Below, piece by piece: positions 7,950-20,543 of a stretch of DNA of 64,000 nt (within the stretch, counting starts at the first letter, position 1; each line of letters starts with the position of its first letter). A program made the translations under genes and the position numbers. Location of the stretch: NCBI RefSeq assembly GCF_001427865.1, contig NZ_LMHH01000001.1:868001-932000 (forward strand). The letters are read 5' to 3'. The stretch is from Altererythrobacter sp. Root672 (GTDB lineage Bacteria > Pseudomonadota > Alphaproteobacteria > Sphingomonadales > Sphingomonadaceae). Below the pieces are notes generated by a model that saw nothing but the letters and a program-made list of their open reading frames with translations, did not search any database and had not been told where the DNA came from.

Positions 7950-10222
7950 CCGACTTCCTGCTCGAACTTCGCTGCGAGGAAATCCCCGCCCGGATGCAAG
8001 CCGGCGCACGCGCCGATCTCGAGAAGCTGTTCCGCAAGGAGCTGGAAACGGCGGGTGTCACCCCTGGCCAGATCACAGTGTGGTCGACGCCGCGGCGCCT
8101 GGCGCTGATCGCGCGTGACTTGCCCGAAGCGACCGAGGCCGTGCGTGAGGAGACCAAGGGGCCCCGCGTCGGTGCGCCGCCTCAGGCCCTCGAAGGCTTC
8201 CTGCGCAAGAGCGGCTTGACGCAGGATCGGCTCGAAGAGCGTGACGGCGTGTTGTTCGCGGTGGTCGAGAAGCCGGGCAGGGCGGTCAAGGTCGTGCTGG
8301 CCGACGCCATTCCCGTCATCGCGCGCGCTTTCCCGTGGCCCAAGTCGATGCGTTGGGGTGCAGCTTCGCTCACCACCGACAGCCCGCGCTGGGTGCGTCC
8401 GCTTTCGGGCATCGTGGCGATCTTCGGCGAGGACCTGGTCGAGTGCTCCGTCGGCGATGTCGCCAGCGGCTACATGACGCTCGGCCATCGTTTCCATCAC
8501 GCCGGCCCGATCACCATCGGCGGCGCGGCGGACTACCAGGAAAAGCTGCGCGCCTGCCACGTAATCGTCGATCACGAGGAGCGGCAGAACCTTATCCGTT
8601 CCGGCGCAGCTAAGGCTGCGGCCGATGCCGGGCTGGCGTTGATCGAGGATGAGGGCCTGGTGATCGAGAACGCCGGCCTCACCGAATGGCCGGTGCCCTT
8701 GCTCGGCCGGTTCGATGAGGCGTTTCTTGAGGTTCCGCCTGAGGTCATCCAGCTAACCGCCCGTATCAACCAGAAGTATTTCGTCTGCGAGCAAGGCGGC
8801 AAGCTCGCCAATGCCTTCGTCTGCACCGCCAATATCGAGGCGAAAGACGGCGGCGCGGCGATTGTCGATGGCAACCGCAAGGTCCTGGCCGCGCGCCTGA
8901 GCGATGCGCGGTTCTTCTGGCAGCAGGATCGTAAGACCCCACTGGTCGAGCAGGCGAAGAAGCTCTCGCGGATCACCTTCCACGAGAAGCTTGGCACTGT
9001 GGCCGACAAGGTCGAGCGGGTGGCCAAGCTGGCCGAGTGGCTGGCGGCTGAGGGCATCGTCCCGAACTGCGATCCGAAGCTGGCGCGCCAGGCTGCGGAA
9101 CTGTGCAAGGCAGACCTCGTCACCGACATGGTCGGCGAGTTCCCCGAACTGCAAGGCCTGATGGGCGGCTACTACGCCCGCGCCGAGGGGCTGCCGGATG
9201 CCGTCGCTGATGCCATCCGCGATCACTACAAGCCGGTCGGGCAGGGTGACGAAGTACCCACCGCGCCGGTGACCGTGGCGGTGAGCTTGGCGGACAAGCT
9301 CGATACGCTCGGGTGTTTTTGGGCCGCTGACGAGAAGCCCACCGGTTCTAAGGATCCGTTCGCATTGCGTCGCGCGGCACTGGCAGTTCAGAGTTTGATT
9401 CTGAGGAACGGGCTGCGGCTCGGACTTATTCCGACGCTCGATAAGGCAACCCAAGCGGGTGGTGTCGCTATGAAGGCGGCCCAAGATGCAGCAGTTCGTA
9501 GGAAGATGGAGGCGCTAAGAGCTGACGGCATCGGGAGCGAGGCCGTCATGAGCATGCTCGGTGTGGGCCTAAAGCCCTTTGGGGCATACTCCGCCAGCTT
9601 TGACGTCAGGGCACACGATCTCCTCGAGTTCTTTGCCGACCGCCTCAAAGTCCAGCAACGCGAGGCCGGCGTCCGTCACGATCTGATCGACGCGGTGTTC
9701 GCGCTCGGCAGCGAAGACGACCTCGTCCGCCTGCTCGCCCGTGTCCGCGCCCTCCAATCCTTCGTCGGCACCGAGGACGGCACCAACCTGCTCGCCGGCT
9801 ACAAACGCGCCGCCAACATCCTCAAGAAGGAAGACTGGCGCGGGATCGAGGGTGAGATTGCCCGCACTGGCGAGGAAGATCCCCTGGCGTTGGTCGACGA
9901 TCCCGACCTTGCCCCGGTGATCGCCGCCAAAATGGCCGAGCGGCATGGCAAAGAACTCTCCTACACGCCTGAACCCGCGGAAAAGGCCCTGATCGACGCG
10001 CTCGACCTAGCCGAGCCCAAGGCCAGCGCCGCCATTGATGCCGAGGCGTTCGAAGGCGCCATGGCCGCGCTCGCTTCGCTCCGCGCACCGATCGACCGGT
10101 TCTTTGACGAGGTGACGGTGAACGACGAGAATTCAGACAAGCGCGCCGCCCGTCTGGACCTGCTTGCACGGTTCCGTGGTGCGGTGCACAACGTGGCGGA
10201 TTTCTCGCGCATCGAAGGGTAA
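7946..10222 (+). CDS. glyS: Glycine--tRNA ligase beta subunit
   Basis: A 758-residue beta subunit that supplies tRNA recognition. It begins [17 protein letters not shown], with its ATG overlapping the glyQ stop (ATGA), so the subunits are coupled. Family segments FPKSMRW-like ([10 protein letters not shown]), [10 protein letters not shown] and [10 protein letters not shown] are present. Between LRLGL and [12 protein letters not shown], bases about 9420-9610, there are roughly 60 residues absent from the E. coli-type protein. This patch uses rarer codons (AGA, CTA, AGG) and is less GC-rich than its surroundings. The rest is ordinary. Confidence 0.97.
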   Translation: MTDFLLELRCEEIPARMQAGARADLEKLFRKELETAGVTPGQITVWSTPRRLALIARDLPEATEAVREETKGPRVGAPPQALEGFLRKSGLTQDRLEERDGVLFAVVEKPGRAVKVVLADAIPVIARAFPWPKSMRWGAASLTTDSPRWVRPLSGIVAIFGEDLVECSVGDVASGYMTLGHRFHHAGPITIGGAADYQEKLRACHVIVDHEERQNLIRSGAAKAAADAGLALIEDEGLVIENAGLTEWPVPLLGRFDEAFLEVPPEVIQLTARINQKYFVCEQGGKLANAFVCTANIEAKDGGAAIVDGNRKVLAARLSDARFFWQQDRKTPLVEQAKKLSRITFHEKLGTVADKVERVAKLAEWLAAEGIVPNCDPKLARQAAELCKADLVTDMVGEFPELQGLMGGYYARAEGLPDAVADAIRDHYKPVGQGDEVPTAPVTVAVSLADKLDTLGCFWAADEKPTGSKDPFALRRAALAVQSLILRNGLRLGLIPTLDKATQAGGVAMKAAQDAAVRRKMEALRADGIGSEAVMSMLGVGLKPFGAYSASFDVRAHDLLEFFADRLKVQQREAGVRHDLIDAVFALGSEDDLVRLLARVRALQSFVGTEDGTNLLAGYKRAANILKKEDWRGIEGEIARTGEEDPLALVDDPDLAPVIAAKMAERHGKELSYTPEPAEKALIDALDLAEPKASAAIDAEAFEGAMAALASLRAPIDRFFDEVTVNDENSDKRAARLDLLARFRGAVHNVADFSRIEG

Positions 10223-10282
10223 GTTTACAATTCGGGGTACCGTGTCACCCCGTCACCCCCAGACAGAAAACCGGGAGTTAAG

Positions 10283-12954
<2,672 letters not shown>

Positions 12955-12958
<4 letters not shown>

Positions 12959-13728
12959 TCGGGGTTCTTCGAAGGATGCCGGCCGCTGAGCGTGACGATT
13001 TCAAAGGTCTCGACCACGCGGCCACGCTCGTCCATCGCGGCTGTGAAGGCCGCACGAGCCCGCTCCAGCCCGGCCTTGCCCAAAGGTGGCGTGCGCGACG
13101 CAAGGACATTGCCGAGACCCTGCGCCCGCAGGTCAGCGGCCAATTGTTCGAGCGAGCGATAGGACACGGCCAGCGTTCGACTGTCGGCCACGGGATCCGC
13201 CCAACCGGCACGCTGGAGCAATTGCGCCCCTGCGCGCACATCGACTTGTGGATGAAGCCGCGCCGCCGGCCGGTCGCCGTCGGCCCTCAGCATGATCTGG
13301 CGAAGCGCGGGCAAGCTGCCCGCTCCAACAAAGCTGGCGATGGCCCGGCCGCCAGGGGCCAACGCTTTGCGGATGTGGATCAGGGCGCCGGGGAGGTCGT
13401 TCACCGTGTCGAGCGACGAGACACTCGCTACGAAATCGAAGCTTCCTGCGGCGAAGGGCTGTTCTTCATCGAAGCCATCGGCAGCGTCGGCCTCGTGAAC
13501 CTCGGCACGCTGCTGCCGAAGGCAGCGCGCCAGTTCACCGGTCCAGTCCCCAACCACAAGCGCCTGCTTGGGCCCATGCCGCAGGAAGGCAAGCCGCTCC
13601 AGCATGTCGCTGACGATATCCTCGACCACGAAGCGCGCCGCGTTCGTCCGCCGCTGCAATTGGGGGATGCGACGGCGCGCCGCGATCCGCCGAGTGGTCG
13701 AGAAGATGGTCGGCGGCGCGCTGGACAT
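12955..13728 (-). CDS. Class I SAM-dependent methyltransferase-fold protein (BioC/NDUFAF5-like)
   Basis: A 257-residue protein with a weak Rossmann-type SAM fold. ALVVGDWTGELAR takes the place of the usual glycine-rich motif I, then DFVASVSSLDTVNDLPGALIHIRKALAPGGRAIASFVG follows the BioC-like pattern. Starting with an IFSTTRRIAARRR segment and lying divergent to comF fits the alphaproteobacterial homologue of mitochondrial NDUFAF5. That protein acts in complex I assembly as an arginine hydroxylase. The start at 13728 has CAGGAG six bases upstream; an ATG at 13743 is possible. Motif I is degenerate, so methyltransferase activity is uncertain. Confidence 0.8.
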
Positions 13729-13775
13729 GTGCGGCTCCTGCATTGCGCGGCCGCATCGCGCAAGGCCAGGCGCGG

Positions 13776-14510
13776 ATGAAGCTTGCCGAGGCCCTAAGCC
13801 CGCTCGTGGATCTGATCTATCCGCCAAGGTGTCCTTCGTGCGGAGATGGGATCACCCGGCAAGACGGCCTGTGCCCTAACTGCTGGGGTGAACTCGTGAT
13901 ACCCGGAGAGCCTGGCTGCACCATGTGTCAGCGCCCCTTCGACATCGGTACGGTGGTGGTCGGCTCGGTCTGCGCCCCGTGTCTGGCGCAGCCGCCTCGT
14001 CACGACGGCATTGCCGCCGGTGCTTTGTACAACGATGCCTCGCGCAAGTTGGTGCTGGCCTTCAAGCACGGGCGGCGGATCGCCTTGGCATCGATGCTGG
14101 CGCGCATGGCGGCCGCGCGGCTTCCTGAGCTTGACGGCGCCTGGCAGGTCATCCCGGTTCCGCTGCATCGTTGGCGGCTGTGGCGGCGCGGTTTCAATCA
14201 ATCCGCACTACTGGCGCGGGAAGTCGCTCGCCTGCGTGATCAGGAGCTCGTCGTGGACGGTTTGGTGCGCCGAAAGCCCACGCCTTCGCTAGGCGGGCTT
14301 GGACGTGGCGCAAGAGCGCGAGCTTTGTCGGGTGCCATCGCGGTCAACGCCAGTCGCCAGGCCCGCTTGAAGGGCGCAAATGTGGTGCTCGTCGACGATG
14401 TGATCACCAGTGGTGCCACAACCGACGCCTGCGTCCGCACGCTCAAGCGAGCCGGCGCCGACAAGGTGATCATCGCGTGCTTTGCGAGGGTGCTCAACGA
14501 AGCGCTTTAG
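13776..14510 (+). CDS. comF: ComF family protein, phosphoribosyltransferase fold
   Basis: A 244-residue ComF/GntX-type protein. The N-terminus carries a zinc-ribbon with paired cysteines (CPSCGD, CPNCW, CTMCQ, CAPCL). The C-terminal PRTase domain has the PRPP loop VVLVDDVITSGATTDAC. ComF proteins act in DNA uptake or processing in competent bacteria; the exact reaction is not settled. The start at 13776 (MKLAEAL) is preferred over an ATG at 13743 that would add residues unlike the family. It is divergent from the methyltransferase, with 47 bases between starts. Confidence 0.93.
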   Translation: MKLAEALSPLVDLIYPPRCPSCGDGITRQDGLCPNCWGELVIPGEPGCTMCQRPFDIGTVVVGSVCAPCLAQPPRHDGIAAGALYNDASRKLVLAFKHGRRIALASMLARMAAARLPELDGAWQVIPVPLHRWRLWRRGFNQSALLAREVARLRDQELVVDGLVRRKPTPSLGGLGRGARARALSGAIAVNASRQARLKGANVVLVDDVITSGATTDACVRTLKRAGADKVIIACFARVLNEAL

Positions 14511-14518
14511 CCATACGC

Positions 14519-14547
14519 AAAACGCCCGGGGGTTAGCCCCGGGCGTT
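14519..14547 (-). terminator. Hairpin terminator, T-tract on the minus strand
   Basis: A perfect 11-bp stem (14521-14531 with 14537-14547, loop GTTAG). Read on the minus strand it ends in GCGTTTTGCG, giving a short T-tract, while on the plus strand only TT follows. It could stop a minus-strand transcript coming from 14700 or, weakly, comF on the plus strand. Confidence 0.6.
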
Positions 14548-14700
14548 CGCGTGACGAAGTTCGCTGGACCGGTTCCCGCATCGCCCCCCAGCGGATGCGT
14601 CGGTCCAATCCCTCATGTTCTCGGCCCGCCCTTCGGGCTGTTGCCGAGACCCCCCTTCCTTGGCCCGTTTCACCGGCCTCCGGTCGGTTGCGGCCCGTCA
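14548..14700 (-). ncRNA. Candidate structured RNA between comF and hisI
   Basis: The 302-base gap between comF and hisI has no convincing ORF but shows a series of inverted repeats. Stem 14565-14571 pairs with 14601-14607 and encloses 14577-14582 with 14594-14599, with a C6/G6 loop. Stem 14619-14624 pairs with 14644-14649 around CCCG/CGGG. Stem 14672-14676 pairs with 14680-14684. On the minus strand these run straight into the terminator at 14519-14547, which favours that direction. I do not recognise it as SRP RNA, 6S, RNase P, tmRNA or a riboswitch. No promoter is clear. Confidence 0.35.
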
Positions 14701-14812
14701 AAGCCGCGGCGACATTCATCCCATCGAAAGGTTCTGATACAAAGGGCCATCGCGGCGCAGCATGGATTTTGGGCCACGTCTGTGGTTATCGTGCAACAAG
14801 GGTCGTGGGCAC

Positions 14813-15232
14813 GTGCCAGTTTTTTCCCTTAAGGTCAGAAGGATAGGTCCGATTTCGAAGTCAGATAACGCCACCGACATTGAACAGGGGAGTGTCTTCC
14901 AGCCCAAGTTTGACGCGAATGGTCTGTTGAGCGCCATCGTCCAGGACGCCGCAAGCGGGGAAATCCTCATGTTTGCCTTCATGGATCGCGAGGCGCTTGA
15001 GCAAACCCGCGTGACTGGGAAGGCTCACTTTCATTCGCGCAGCCGCGGGCGGCTATGGATGAAGGGCGAATCGTCGGGCCATATCCTCAGTGTCGAAGCG
15101 ATTCTGGTCGACTGCGACCAGGATGCATTGGTGCTCAAGGTGCGTCCTGCTGGCCCGGCATGCCACACTGGTGCGCGGAGTTGTTTCTATCGAACGCTCG
15201 AGGGTGAAAGCCTGACTCGCATCGCAGACTGA
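14813..15232 (+). CDS. hisI: Phosphoribosyl-AMP cyclohydrolase
   Basis: Catalyses the third step of histidine synthesis, opening the purine ring of PR-AMP. Metal-ligand signatures are clear: VDCDQDALVL supplies the Asp cluster, and PACHTGARSCFYR the two downstream cysteines. The start is uncertain. A GTG at 14813 with AAGGG nine bases upstream gives 139 residues, near the family length. The only ATG in frame is at 14762, has no ribosome site, and would give 156 residues. No other his gene is in the window. Confidence 0.9.
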   Translation: MPVFSLKVRRIGPISKSDNATDIEQGSVFQPKFDANGLLSAIVQDAASGEILMFAFMDREALEQTRVTGKAHFHSRSRGRLWMKGESSGHILSVEAILVDCDQDALVLKVRPAGPACHTGARSCFYRTLEGESLTRIAD

Positions 15233-15251
15233 CCGGCGCTAGGCGGCACTC

Positions 15252-17006
15252 ATGTCCAGCTACACACCGCCCATCCGCGACGTCCGTTTCGTCCTCACCA
15301 ACCTCCTCGACATCGAGAGCTACTCTTCACTGCCGGCCTTTGCGGCAGTTGACGGAGACCTGATCGATTCGATCATCGAAGAAGCCGGTCGCTTCTGCGC
15401 AGAGGTCATCGCGCCGATTAACGAGGTGGGCGATCGCGAGGGTTGTACGCGGCATCCGGACGGTACCGTGACTACGCCGCAAGGATTCCCCGATGCCTAT
15501 GCCCAGTATCGCGACGCAGGTTGGGGGGCGCTGGCGATGCCGGAGGAATTCGGCGGGCAGGGTCTGCCGCATGTCCTTGGCACAGCCGTAGAGGAGTTCC
15601 TCAACTCCTCTTGCCATGCTTTCAACATGTACACCGGTTCGATCATCGGTGCGGTGTTGACGCTGGCGGCAAAGGGCTCCGACGAGATCAAGGCCGAATG
15701 GCTGCCCAAGATCGTGTCGGGTGAATGGCTGGCGACGATGGCCCTGACCGAGGCACAGGCTGGCACAGACCTCGGCCTGCTCCGCACGAAGGCGGAGCGG
15801 TGCGACGATGACACCTTTGCCATTACCGGCGAGAAGATCTTCTGTTCAGGCGGAGAGCACGACCTGACGGACAACATCGTCCACTTGGTTCTCGCCAAGT
15901 TGCCGGACGCTCCGGAAGGATCGCGTGGGATCTCGCTGTTCCTGGTCCCGAAAGTGATGCCAGACGGCTCACGCAATTCGCTGAGTTGCGGAGCCATCGA
16001 ACACAAGATGGGCATCCGCGCCAGCGCGACATGCGTCATGAACTTCGATGGCGCCAAGGGCTGGTTGGTCGGGGCGGAGAACGAAGGTCTGGCGGCCATG
16101 TTCATCATGATGAACGCCACTCGCCTTAGCTGCGGCAACCAGGGCCTCGGTCACGCGGAACATGCCTATCAGAAGGCGGCGAGCTATGCGCTTGAGCGCA
16201 AGCAGGGCCGGGCGCCCGGGAGCCGAGCAATCGCGGACCCGCTAGTGGTTCACCCAGATGTGCGCCGCATGCTGATGGATGCCCGAGCTTTTACCGAGGG
16301 CTTCAGGGCGCTGGTGTTATGGACGGCCCTGCAGATCGACCTTTCGCACGGCGCGGCCACCGAAACCGAACGGGGAGAGGCCGACGCGTTGGTCGGGCTG
16401 CTTACGCCGGTCATCAAGGCATTCGGCACCGACCGGGGCTTCGAGACGGCCGTGGCGATGCAGCAGATCTTCGGTGGTCACGGCTATATCGCTGAGTGGG
16501 GCATCGAACAGATCGTCCGGGATGCCCGCGTCGCGATGCTTTATGAGGGCGCGAATGGTGTTCAGGCGCTCGATCTCGCCGGCCGCAAGGTCGTGCGCGA
16601 TGGGGGCGCTGTCCTCGAGCAGTTTCTCGCGATGGTCGAGAGCGATTGTGGTGATGCTGACGAGGCGCTGGCCTTCATCTCGGCGCCGCTGAGCGAAGGG
16701 GCTCGGGAAGTTCGGGAGGCCGCTCGCACGATGATGGCGATGGCCAAGGCTGACCCGAACAATCTCGGCGCAGGATCCTACGCGTTTCTCCAGATGATGG
16801 GTGTGACTGCAATCGGATGGATGTGGCTGCGACTGGCGAAAGCGGCCTTGCCGGATCGGGATGAGGCCTTTTGCGCCGCGAAACTCGTTACCGCACGGCA
16901 CTATGCGCTGCACGCGTTGCCGCAAGTTGCGATGTTGCGCCAAAAGGTCGAGGCCGGCGCTGAGGTACTTATGGCACTTCTTGCCGAGGAATTCTTGCGA
17001 GGCTAA
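15252..17006 (+). CDS. Acyl-CoA dehydrogenase with C-terminal extension (DmdC/FadE-like)
   Basis: A 584-residue flavoprotein of the long acyl-CoA dehydrogenase subgroup, oxidising an acyl-CoA to the 2-enoyl-CoA. Family blocks are ALTEAQAGTDLGLL and KIFCSGGEHDLT for FAD and substrate binding, then EHKMGIRAS and QIFGGHGYIAEWGIEQIVRD. The catalytic base is the Glu of LYEGANGVQ. The last 130 or so residues are the extra helical domain of this subgroup. That subgroup includes methylthiopropanoyl-CoA dehydrogenase (DmdC), but the substrate cannot be read from sequence. It starts 19 bases after hisI. Confidence 0.93.
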   Translation: MSSYTPPIRDVRFVLTNLLDIESYSSLPAFAAVDGDLIDSIIEEAGRFCAEVIAPINEVGDREGCTRHPDGTVTTPQGFPDAYAQYRDAGWGALAMPEEFGGQGLPHVLGTAVEEFLNSSCHAFNMYTGSIIGAVLTLAAKGSDEIKAEWLPKIVSGEWLATMALTEAQAGTDLGLLRTKAERCDDDTFAITGEKIFCSGGEHDLTDNIVHLVLAKLPDAPEGSRGISLFLVPKVMPDGSRNSLSCGAIEHKMGIRASATCVMNFDGAKGWLVGAENEGLAAMFIMMNATRLSCGNQGLGHAEHAYQKAASYALERKQGRAPGSRAIADPLVVHPDVRRMLMDARAFTEGFRALVLWTALQIDLSHGAATETERGEADALVGLLTPVIKAFGTDRGFETAVAMQQIFGGHGYIAEWGIEQIVRDARVAMLYEGANGVQALDLAGRKVVRDGGAVLEQFLAMVESDCGDADEALAFISAPLSEGAREVREAARTMMAMAKADPNNLGAGSYAFLQMMGVTAIGWMWLRLAKAALPDRDEAFCAAKLVTARHYALHALPQVAMLRQKVEAGAEVLMALLAEEFLRG

Positions 17007-17059
17007 TCCGGCGCTGCTGCCGTCCTAATGCTCGAAGGTGGGCGCCCACGCGCGCCCTG

Positions 17060-17758
17060 CTAATCGAATACCTCGTCAAATAGCTCCAACATGGCAGCCC
17101 AGCTCTGCCGGTCGGCGCTGGCGTCGTAGGCCGTGGCGGGGTTGTCGTTAGGGGCAGGGTTGGTGAACCCGTGCTTCACACCGCTGTAGGAATGGAAATG
17201 CCAGTTGGCCTGGGCATGATCCATCTCCTCCCAGAATGCGATTACCTGACTGCGCGGAACCATTGGGTCGGCATCACCGTGGCAAACCAGGATACGCGCG
17301 CTGATCCCGCCCGGTTCGGCCGGGAGCCCGGTGTCGAGCAGGCCGTGAAAGCTCACCGCCGCCCTCAGTGGGGCCCCGTCGCGCGCGAGTTCCAGCGCCG
17401 CCTGGCCGCCCATGCAAAAGCCAATGCCGGCAAGCGGAAGTCCGCGAGCCTCGGGCTGCGTAGCAAGCGCCTTCAAGCCGGCTTTGAGGCGGCGGCGATA
17501 AGTGAGGGGGTCAGGACGAATCTCCGCCGCTGCGGACCGCGCCTCGTCGAAGTTCCTTGGTTGCCTGCCGTAGAAGTCGGCGATCAGCGCGAGGTAGCCG
17601 GCTTCAGCCAAAGCTACTGCCTTCGCTTCCACTGCGGGCGTCGAATTCATGATTGTCGGGAAGACGAGAATGGCAGCCCGCGGCGTCGCGGCGGGGTGGA
17701 CGACACAGCCCGCAAGCTGCGTCGTGCCATCGAAGTACGTGAAGGGTTCAAGGCTCAT
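17060..17758 (-). CDS. Dienelactone hydrolase family alpha/beta hydrolase
   Basis: A 232-residue cytoplasmic hydrolase. The catalytic triad is visible as Cys115 in GIGFCMGGQ, an Asp in HGDADPMV (about 164) and His196 in VKHGFTNP. The Cys nucleophile is typical of carboxymethylenebutenolidase-like proteins, which open dienelactones in chlorocatechol degradation. Most chromosomal members have unknown substrates, and no catechol pathway genes are nearby. It converges on the acyl-CoA dehydrogenase. Confidence 0.92.
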   Translation of the reverse strand: MSLEPFTYFDGTTQLAGCVVHPAATPRAAILVFPTIMNSTPAVEAKAVALAEAGYLALIADFYGRQPRNFDEARSAAAEIRPDPLTYRRRLKAGLKALATQPEARGLPLAGIGFCMGGQAALELARDGAPLRAAVSFHGLLDTGLPAEPGGISARILVCHGDADPMVPRSQVIAFWEEMDHAQANWHFHSYSGVKHGFTNPAPNDNPATAYDASADRQSWAAMLELFDEVFD

Positions 17759-17861
17759 CGTTAACCAATAGCCAGAGAGTAATAGCGGCGGAAGGCCGGA
17801 TAGCGCGCCCGCTTAGATCAGAACATTTGTTGGAGGGCGAGAGATTTGGTAGACTAACCCG

Positions 17862-18239
17862 ATGCAAATCACGGGCCTTCTAACTCTGGCCGCGGCTGCT
17901 GCGACCTCGATTGTATCTTCGCCGTCGATGGACCGAACCGGCGAGTGGTGGATTCGGTTTTCTGCGCCGGTGATCGAGTTGAGTGAAGGCGCCTCAGAAT
18001 CAGTCGCCAAGATCCCGCTCAATCTCGAAGCATTCCCCGGCTCCTCCTTGATCCTTTGCTCGACGAAGTCTGTGGCTGATCTCGGGGAGGCACGCCGGGC
18101 AGAGGTCTCTGACGCCCTTGCCACGGCTGGTGTGCCTCGGGCGCAAATTCACGACGCCGGAGATTGCGGATTCGAAGGCGATTCTCGGTCGTTCGACAAC
18201 GCCGAGTCGGTGCTGATCATCATGCAACGCGTCGGCTAA
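17862..18239 (+). CDS. Small exported protein, unknown function
   Basis: A 125-residue protein with a signal-like N-terminus (LLTLAAAAATSIVSSPS). The mature part contains two cysteines (ILCSTKS and DAGDCGFE) that could form a disulfide. The segment EARRAEVSDALATAGVPRAQI resembles the end of OmpA-like or CpaD-like repeats, but the similarity is too short to name it. It converges on cysK with nine bases between. Codon use and GC fit the neighbours, so it is likely a real gene. Confidence 0.6.
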   Translation: MQITGLLTLAAAAATSIVSSPSMDRTGEWWIRFSAPVIELSEGASESVAKIPLNLEAFPGSSLILCSTKSVADLGEARRAEVSDALATAGVPRAQIHDAGDCGFEGDSRSFDNAESVLIIMQRVG

Positions 18240-18248
18240 GGCCGAGCT

Positions 18249-19169
18249 TTACTCTGTAGGCAGGAAGTCCGGCACCGAGAGGTAGCGCTCGCCTGTGTCG
18301 TAGTTGAAGCCGAGCACCCGCGTTCCTGCGGGATACTCGGCCAGCTTCTGCTGGATAGCCGCCAGCGTAGCGCCAGAGCTGATCCCGACGAGGAGGCCTT
18401 CCTCCCGCGCGCACCTGCGGGCCATTTCCTTGGCGTCCTCCGGCTCGACCTGAATCGCACCGTCAATCGCCTGAGTGTGGAGGTTGGCCGGGATGAAGCC
18501 GGCCCCGATGCCCTGGATGGGGTGCGGACCGGGCTGGCCGCCCGAGATGACCGGTGAAAGTGTCGGTTCGACCGCGTAGGCTTTGAGCTCCGGCCAGGCT
18601 TTCTTGAGTTGCTCGGCGCAGGCGGTGAGATGGCCACCGGTGCCAACGCCGGTGATGACGAGCGCGGGTGGGGTATCGGCAAAGTCCCTGAGAATTTCCT
18701 GTGCCGTCGTCTCGGCGTGAACTTTGACGTTCGCAGGGTTCTCGAACTGTTGCGGCATCCACGCGCCAGGTGTTTCGTCGACGATCTGTTGCGCCCGCTC
18801 GAGCGCGCCCTTCATGCCCTTTTCCTTGGGCGTGAGATCGAACTTCGCGCCATAGGCCAGCATCAGCCGCCGCCGTTCGAGCGACATCGATTCGGGCATG
18901 ACCAGGATCAACTTGTAGCCCTTGACCGCGGCCACCATGGCGAGGCCGATGCCGGTGTTGCCGCTGGTCGGCTCGACGATCGTACCGTCGGGCTGCAAGG
19001 CGCCTGACTTCTCGGCATCTTCGACCATGGCGAGGGCGATGCGATCCTTGATAGACCCACCGGGATTGGCCCGTTCGCTCTTCACCCAGACTTCGTGGTC
19101 CGGGAACAGCCGCAAGAGGCGGATGTGCGGGGTGTTGCCGATGGTTGCGAGGACGTTGTCTGCTTTCAT
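18249..19169 (-). CDS. cysK: Cysteine synthase A
   Basis: A 306-residue PLP enzyme that makes cysteine from O-acetylserine and sulfide. PLP-binding Lys41 lies in NPGGSIKDR. The substrate loop [12 protein letters not shown] and the phosphate-binding [13 protein letters not shown] are present. Its ATG overlaps the stop of the upstream MFS gene by four bases (ATGA), so the two are coupled. Cysteine also feeds glutathione synthesis, for which gshB is in this window. Confidence 0.97.
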   Translation of the reverse strand: MKADNVLATIGNTPHIRLLRLFPDHEVWVKSERANPGGSIKDRIALAMVEDAEKSGALQPDGTIVEPTSGNTGIGLAMVAAVKGYKLILVMPESMSLERRRLMLAYGAKFDLTPKEKGMKGALERAQQIVDETPGAWMPQQFENPANVKVHAETTAQEILRDFADTPPALVITGVGTGGHLTACAEQLKKAWPELKAYAVEPTLSPVISGGQPGPHPIQGIGAGFIPANLHTQAIDGAIQVEPEDAKEMARRCAREEGLLVGISSGATLAAIQQKLAEYPAGTRVLGFNYDTGERYLSVPDFLPTE

Positions 19170-20458
19170 GTGGCGGGTTCCTTGCCGGTCTCTTCGTGCA
19201 GAAATGTTGGGGCGAACGTCCTTGCTTTACGCAGCTCAGGAAAGATCCAGGCCCAGATTACGGTAATTACTATCGCACCGACACCGCCAAAGGCAACCGC
19301 GCCGGCGGCACCAAGGACTGCGGCGGCCAAGCCCGACTGCAACTCGCCCAGTTCGTTGCTGGCGGACACCGCCAGGCCGGAAATGGCCGAGACCCGACCA
19401 CGCATGGTGTCGGGCGTGTTGAGTTGGACCAGTGAGTTGCGGATGAACACGGAGATCATGTCCGCCGCACCGAGCACCGCGAGGATGCCCATCGAAAGTA
19501 AGAAATTACGCGACAGAGCGAACGCGATCGTCGCGGCGCCGAATACGACCACCGCCCAGAGCATCTTGACGCCAACGTTGTTCGCCAACGGCCGCCACGA
19601 GAGCCAGGCTGCCACCAAGGCCGCTCCAACAGCCGGTGCCCCGCGCATCAGGCCAAGCCCTTCGGGTCCGACATGAAGAATATCGCGCGCGAACACGGGT
19701 AGCATCGCTGTCGCACCACCCAGCAGGACGGCGAACAAGTCCAGCGTGATGCAGCCGAGCAAGAACCGCTCGCGACGTACAAACGCGAAGCCATCGAGAA
19801 TTTGGCGCAGCGGGTGGGCCGGCGGTCCCTGGTGCACTGCGCGAACTGGGCGAACGCTCGAAATGAGCAAGCCCGAGATCAGGAGCAGTCCGGCGGCGAT
19901 AAAGTACGGCAGGGCAGGCGTATGAGCGAACAGGAAGCCGCCCACTGCGGGCCCGGCCACTGTCGCGACTTGCCAGGCAATCGAGCTCAGCGCGATGGCT
20001 TTCGGCAGCAGGGCCGGTGGAACGATGTTTGGCGCGATCGCGCTCAGTGCCGGTCCGTTGAACACTCGGGCAGATCCGTGCGCGGCCGCAAGCCCGAACA
20101 ACAGCGGCAGGCTCAGGGCATCAGCGGCCGTCGAGAGAGCAAGGGTTATGGCAATGCCGCAGTCGATCACGTTGGCAAACAGGACCACGCGGCGTCGGTC
20201 GAAGCGGTCGGCCGCCACGCCGGCGACCGGGGTCAGGAGGAACAGCGGCACGAACTGCGCTGCACCCAGCAAGCCAAGCATGAACGCCGCATCGCGGACG
20301 CTCATTCCATAGTCGGCGCGGGCAACGTCGTAAGTCTGGTAGCCAATCAGGACCACCATCGACAGGGTGGCGAAGACGGCGAGAAAGCGGGCCATCCAGA
20401 AGCGCCGATAGTCGGCGATCTGAAGCGGAGAGGTGGGCTCGACGAGAGAAGCGGTCAC
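19166..20458 (-). CDS. MFS transporter, EntS-like (MFS_3)
   Basis: A 430-residue inner-membrane protein with about 12 membrane segments. The loop between helices 2 and 3 reads [14 protein letters not shown], the MFS signature region, and [11 protein letters not shown] near helix 10 is typical of the EntS/MFS_3 exporters. The substrate is unknown. Translational coupling to cysK suggests sulfur compounds or cysteine, but that is an inference from context only. Confidence 0.88.
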   Translation of the reverse strand: MTASLVEPTSPLQIADYRRFWMARFLAVFATLSMVVLIGYQTYDVARADYGMSVRDAAFMLGLLGAAQFVPLFLLTPVAGVAADRFDRRRVVLFANVIDCGIAITLALSTAADALSLPLLFGLAAAHGSARVFNGPALSAIAPNIVPPALLPKAIALSSIAWQVATVAGPAVGGFLFAHTPALPYFIAAGLLLISGLLISSVRPVRAVHQGPPAHPLRQILDGFAFVRRERFLLGCITLDLFAVLLGGATAMLPVFARDILHVGPEGLGLMRGAPAVGAALVAAWLSWRPLANNVGVKMLWAVVVFGAATIAFALSRNFLLSMGILAVLGAADMISVFIRNSLVQLNTPDTMRGRVSAISGLAVSASNELGELQSGLAAAVLGAAGAVAFGGVGAIVITVIWAWIFPELRKARTFAPTFLHEETGKEPAT

Positions 20459-20543
20459 TCGCGCCCCATGACAGGTGAGCGCGAGGGCGCCAAGATATTA
20501 GCTCTTATCAGCGCTCAAGCGGTCGTTGCCCCGCAGAGACGGC

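Noticed and set aside
14548-14700. Assignment of the structured region as SRP RNA, 6S RNA or a cobalamin riboswitch.
   Set aside because: The SRP loop core (GGAAG ... AGCAG), the 6S central bubble layout and the cobalamin box are not found on either strand.
14595-14846. Short ORFs in the comF-hisI gap as small proteins.
   Set aside because: They are Pro/Arg-rich, lack ribosome sites and overlap hairpins on both strands. A structured RNA explains the region better.
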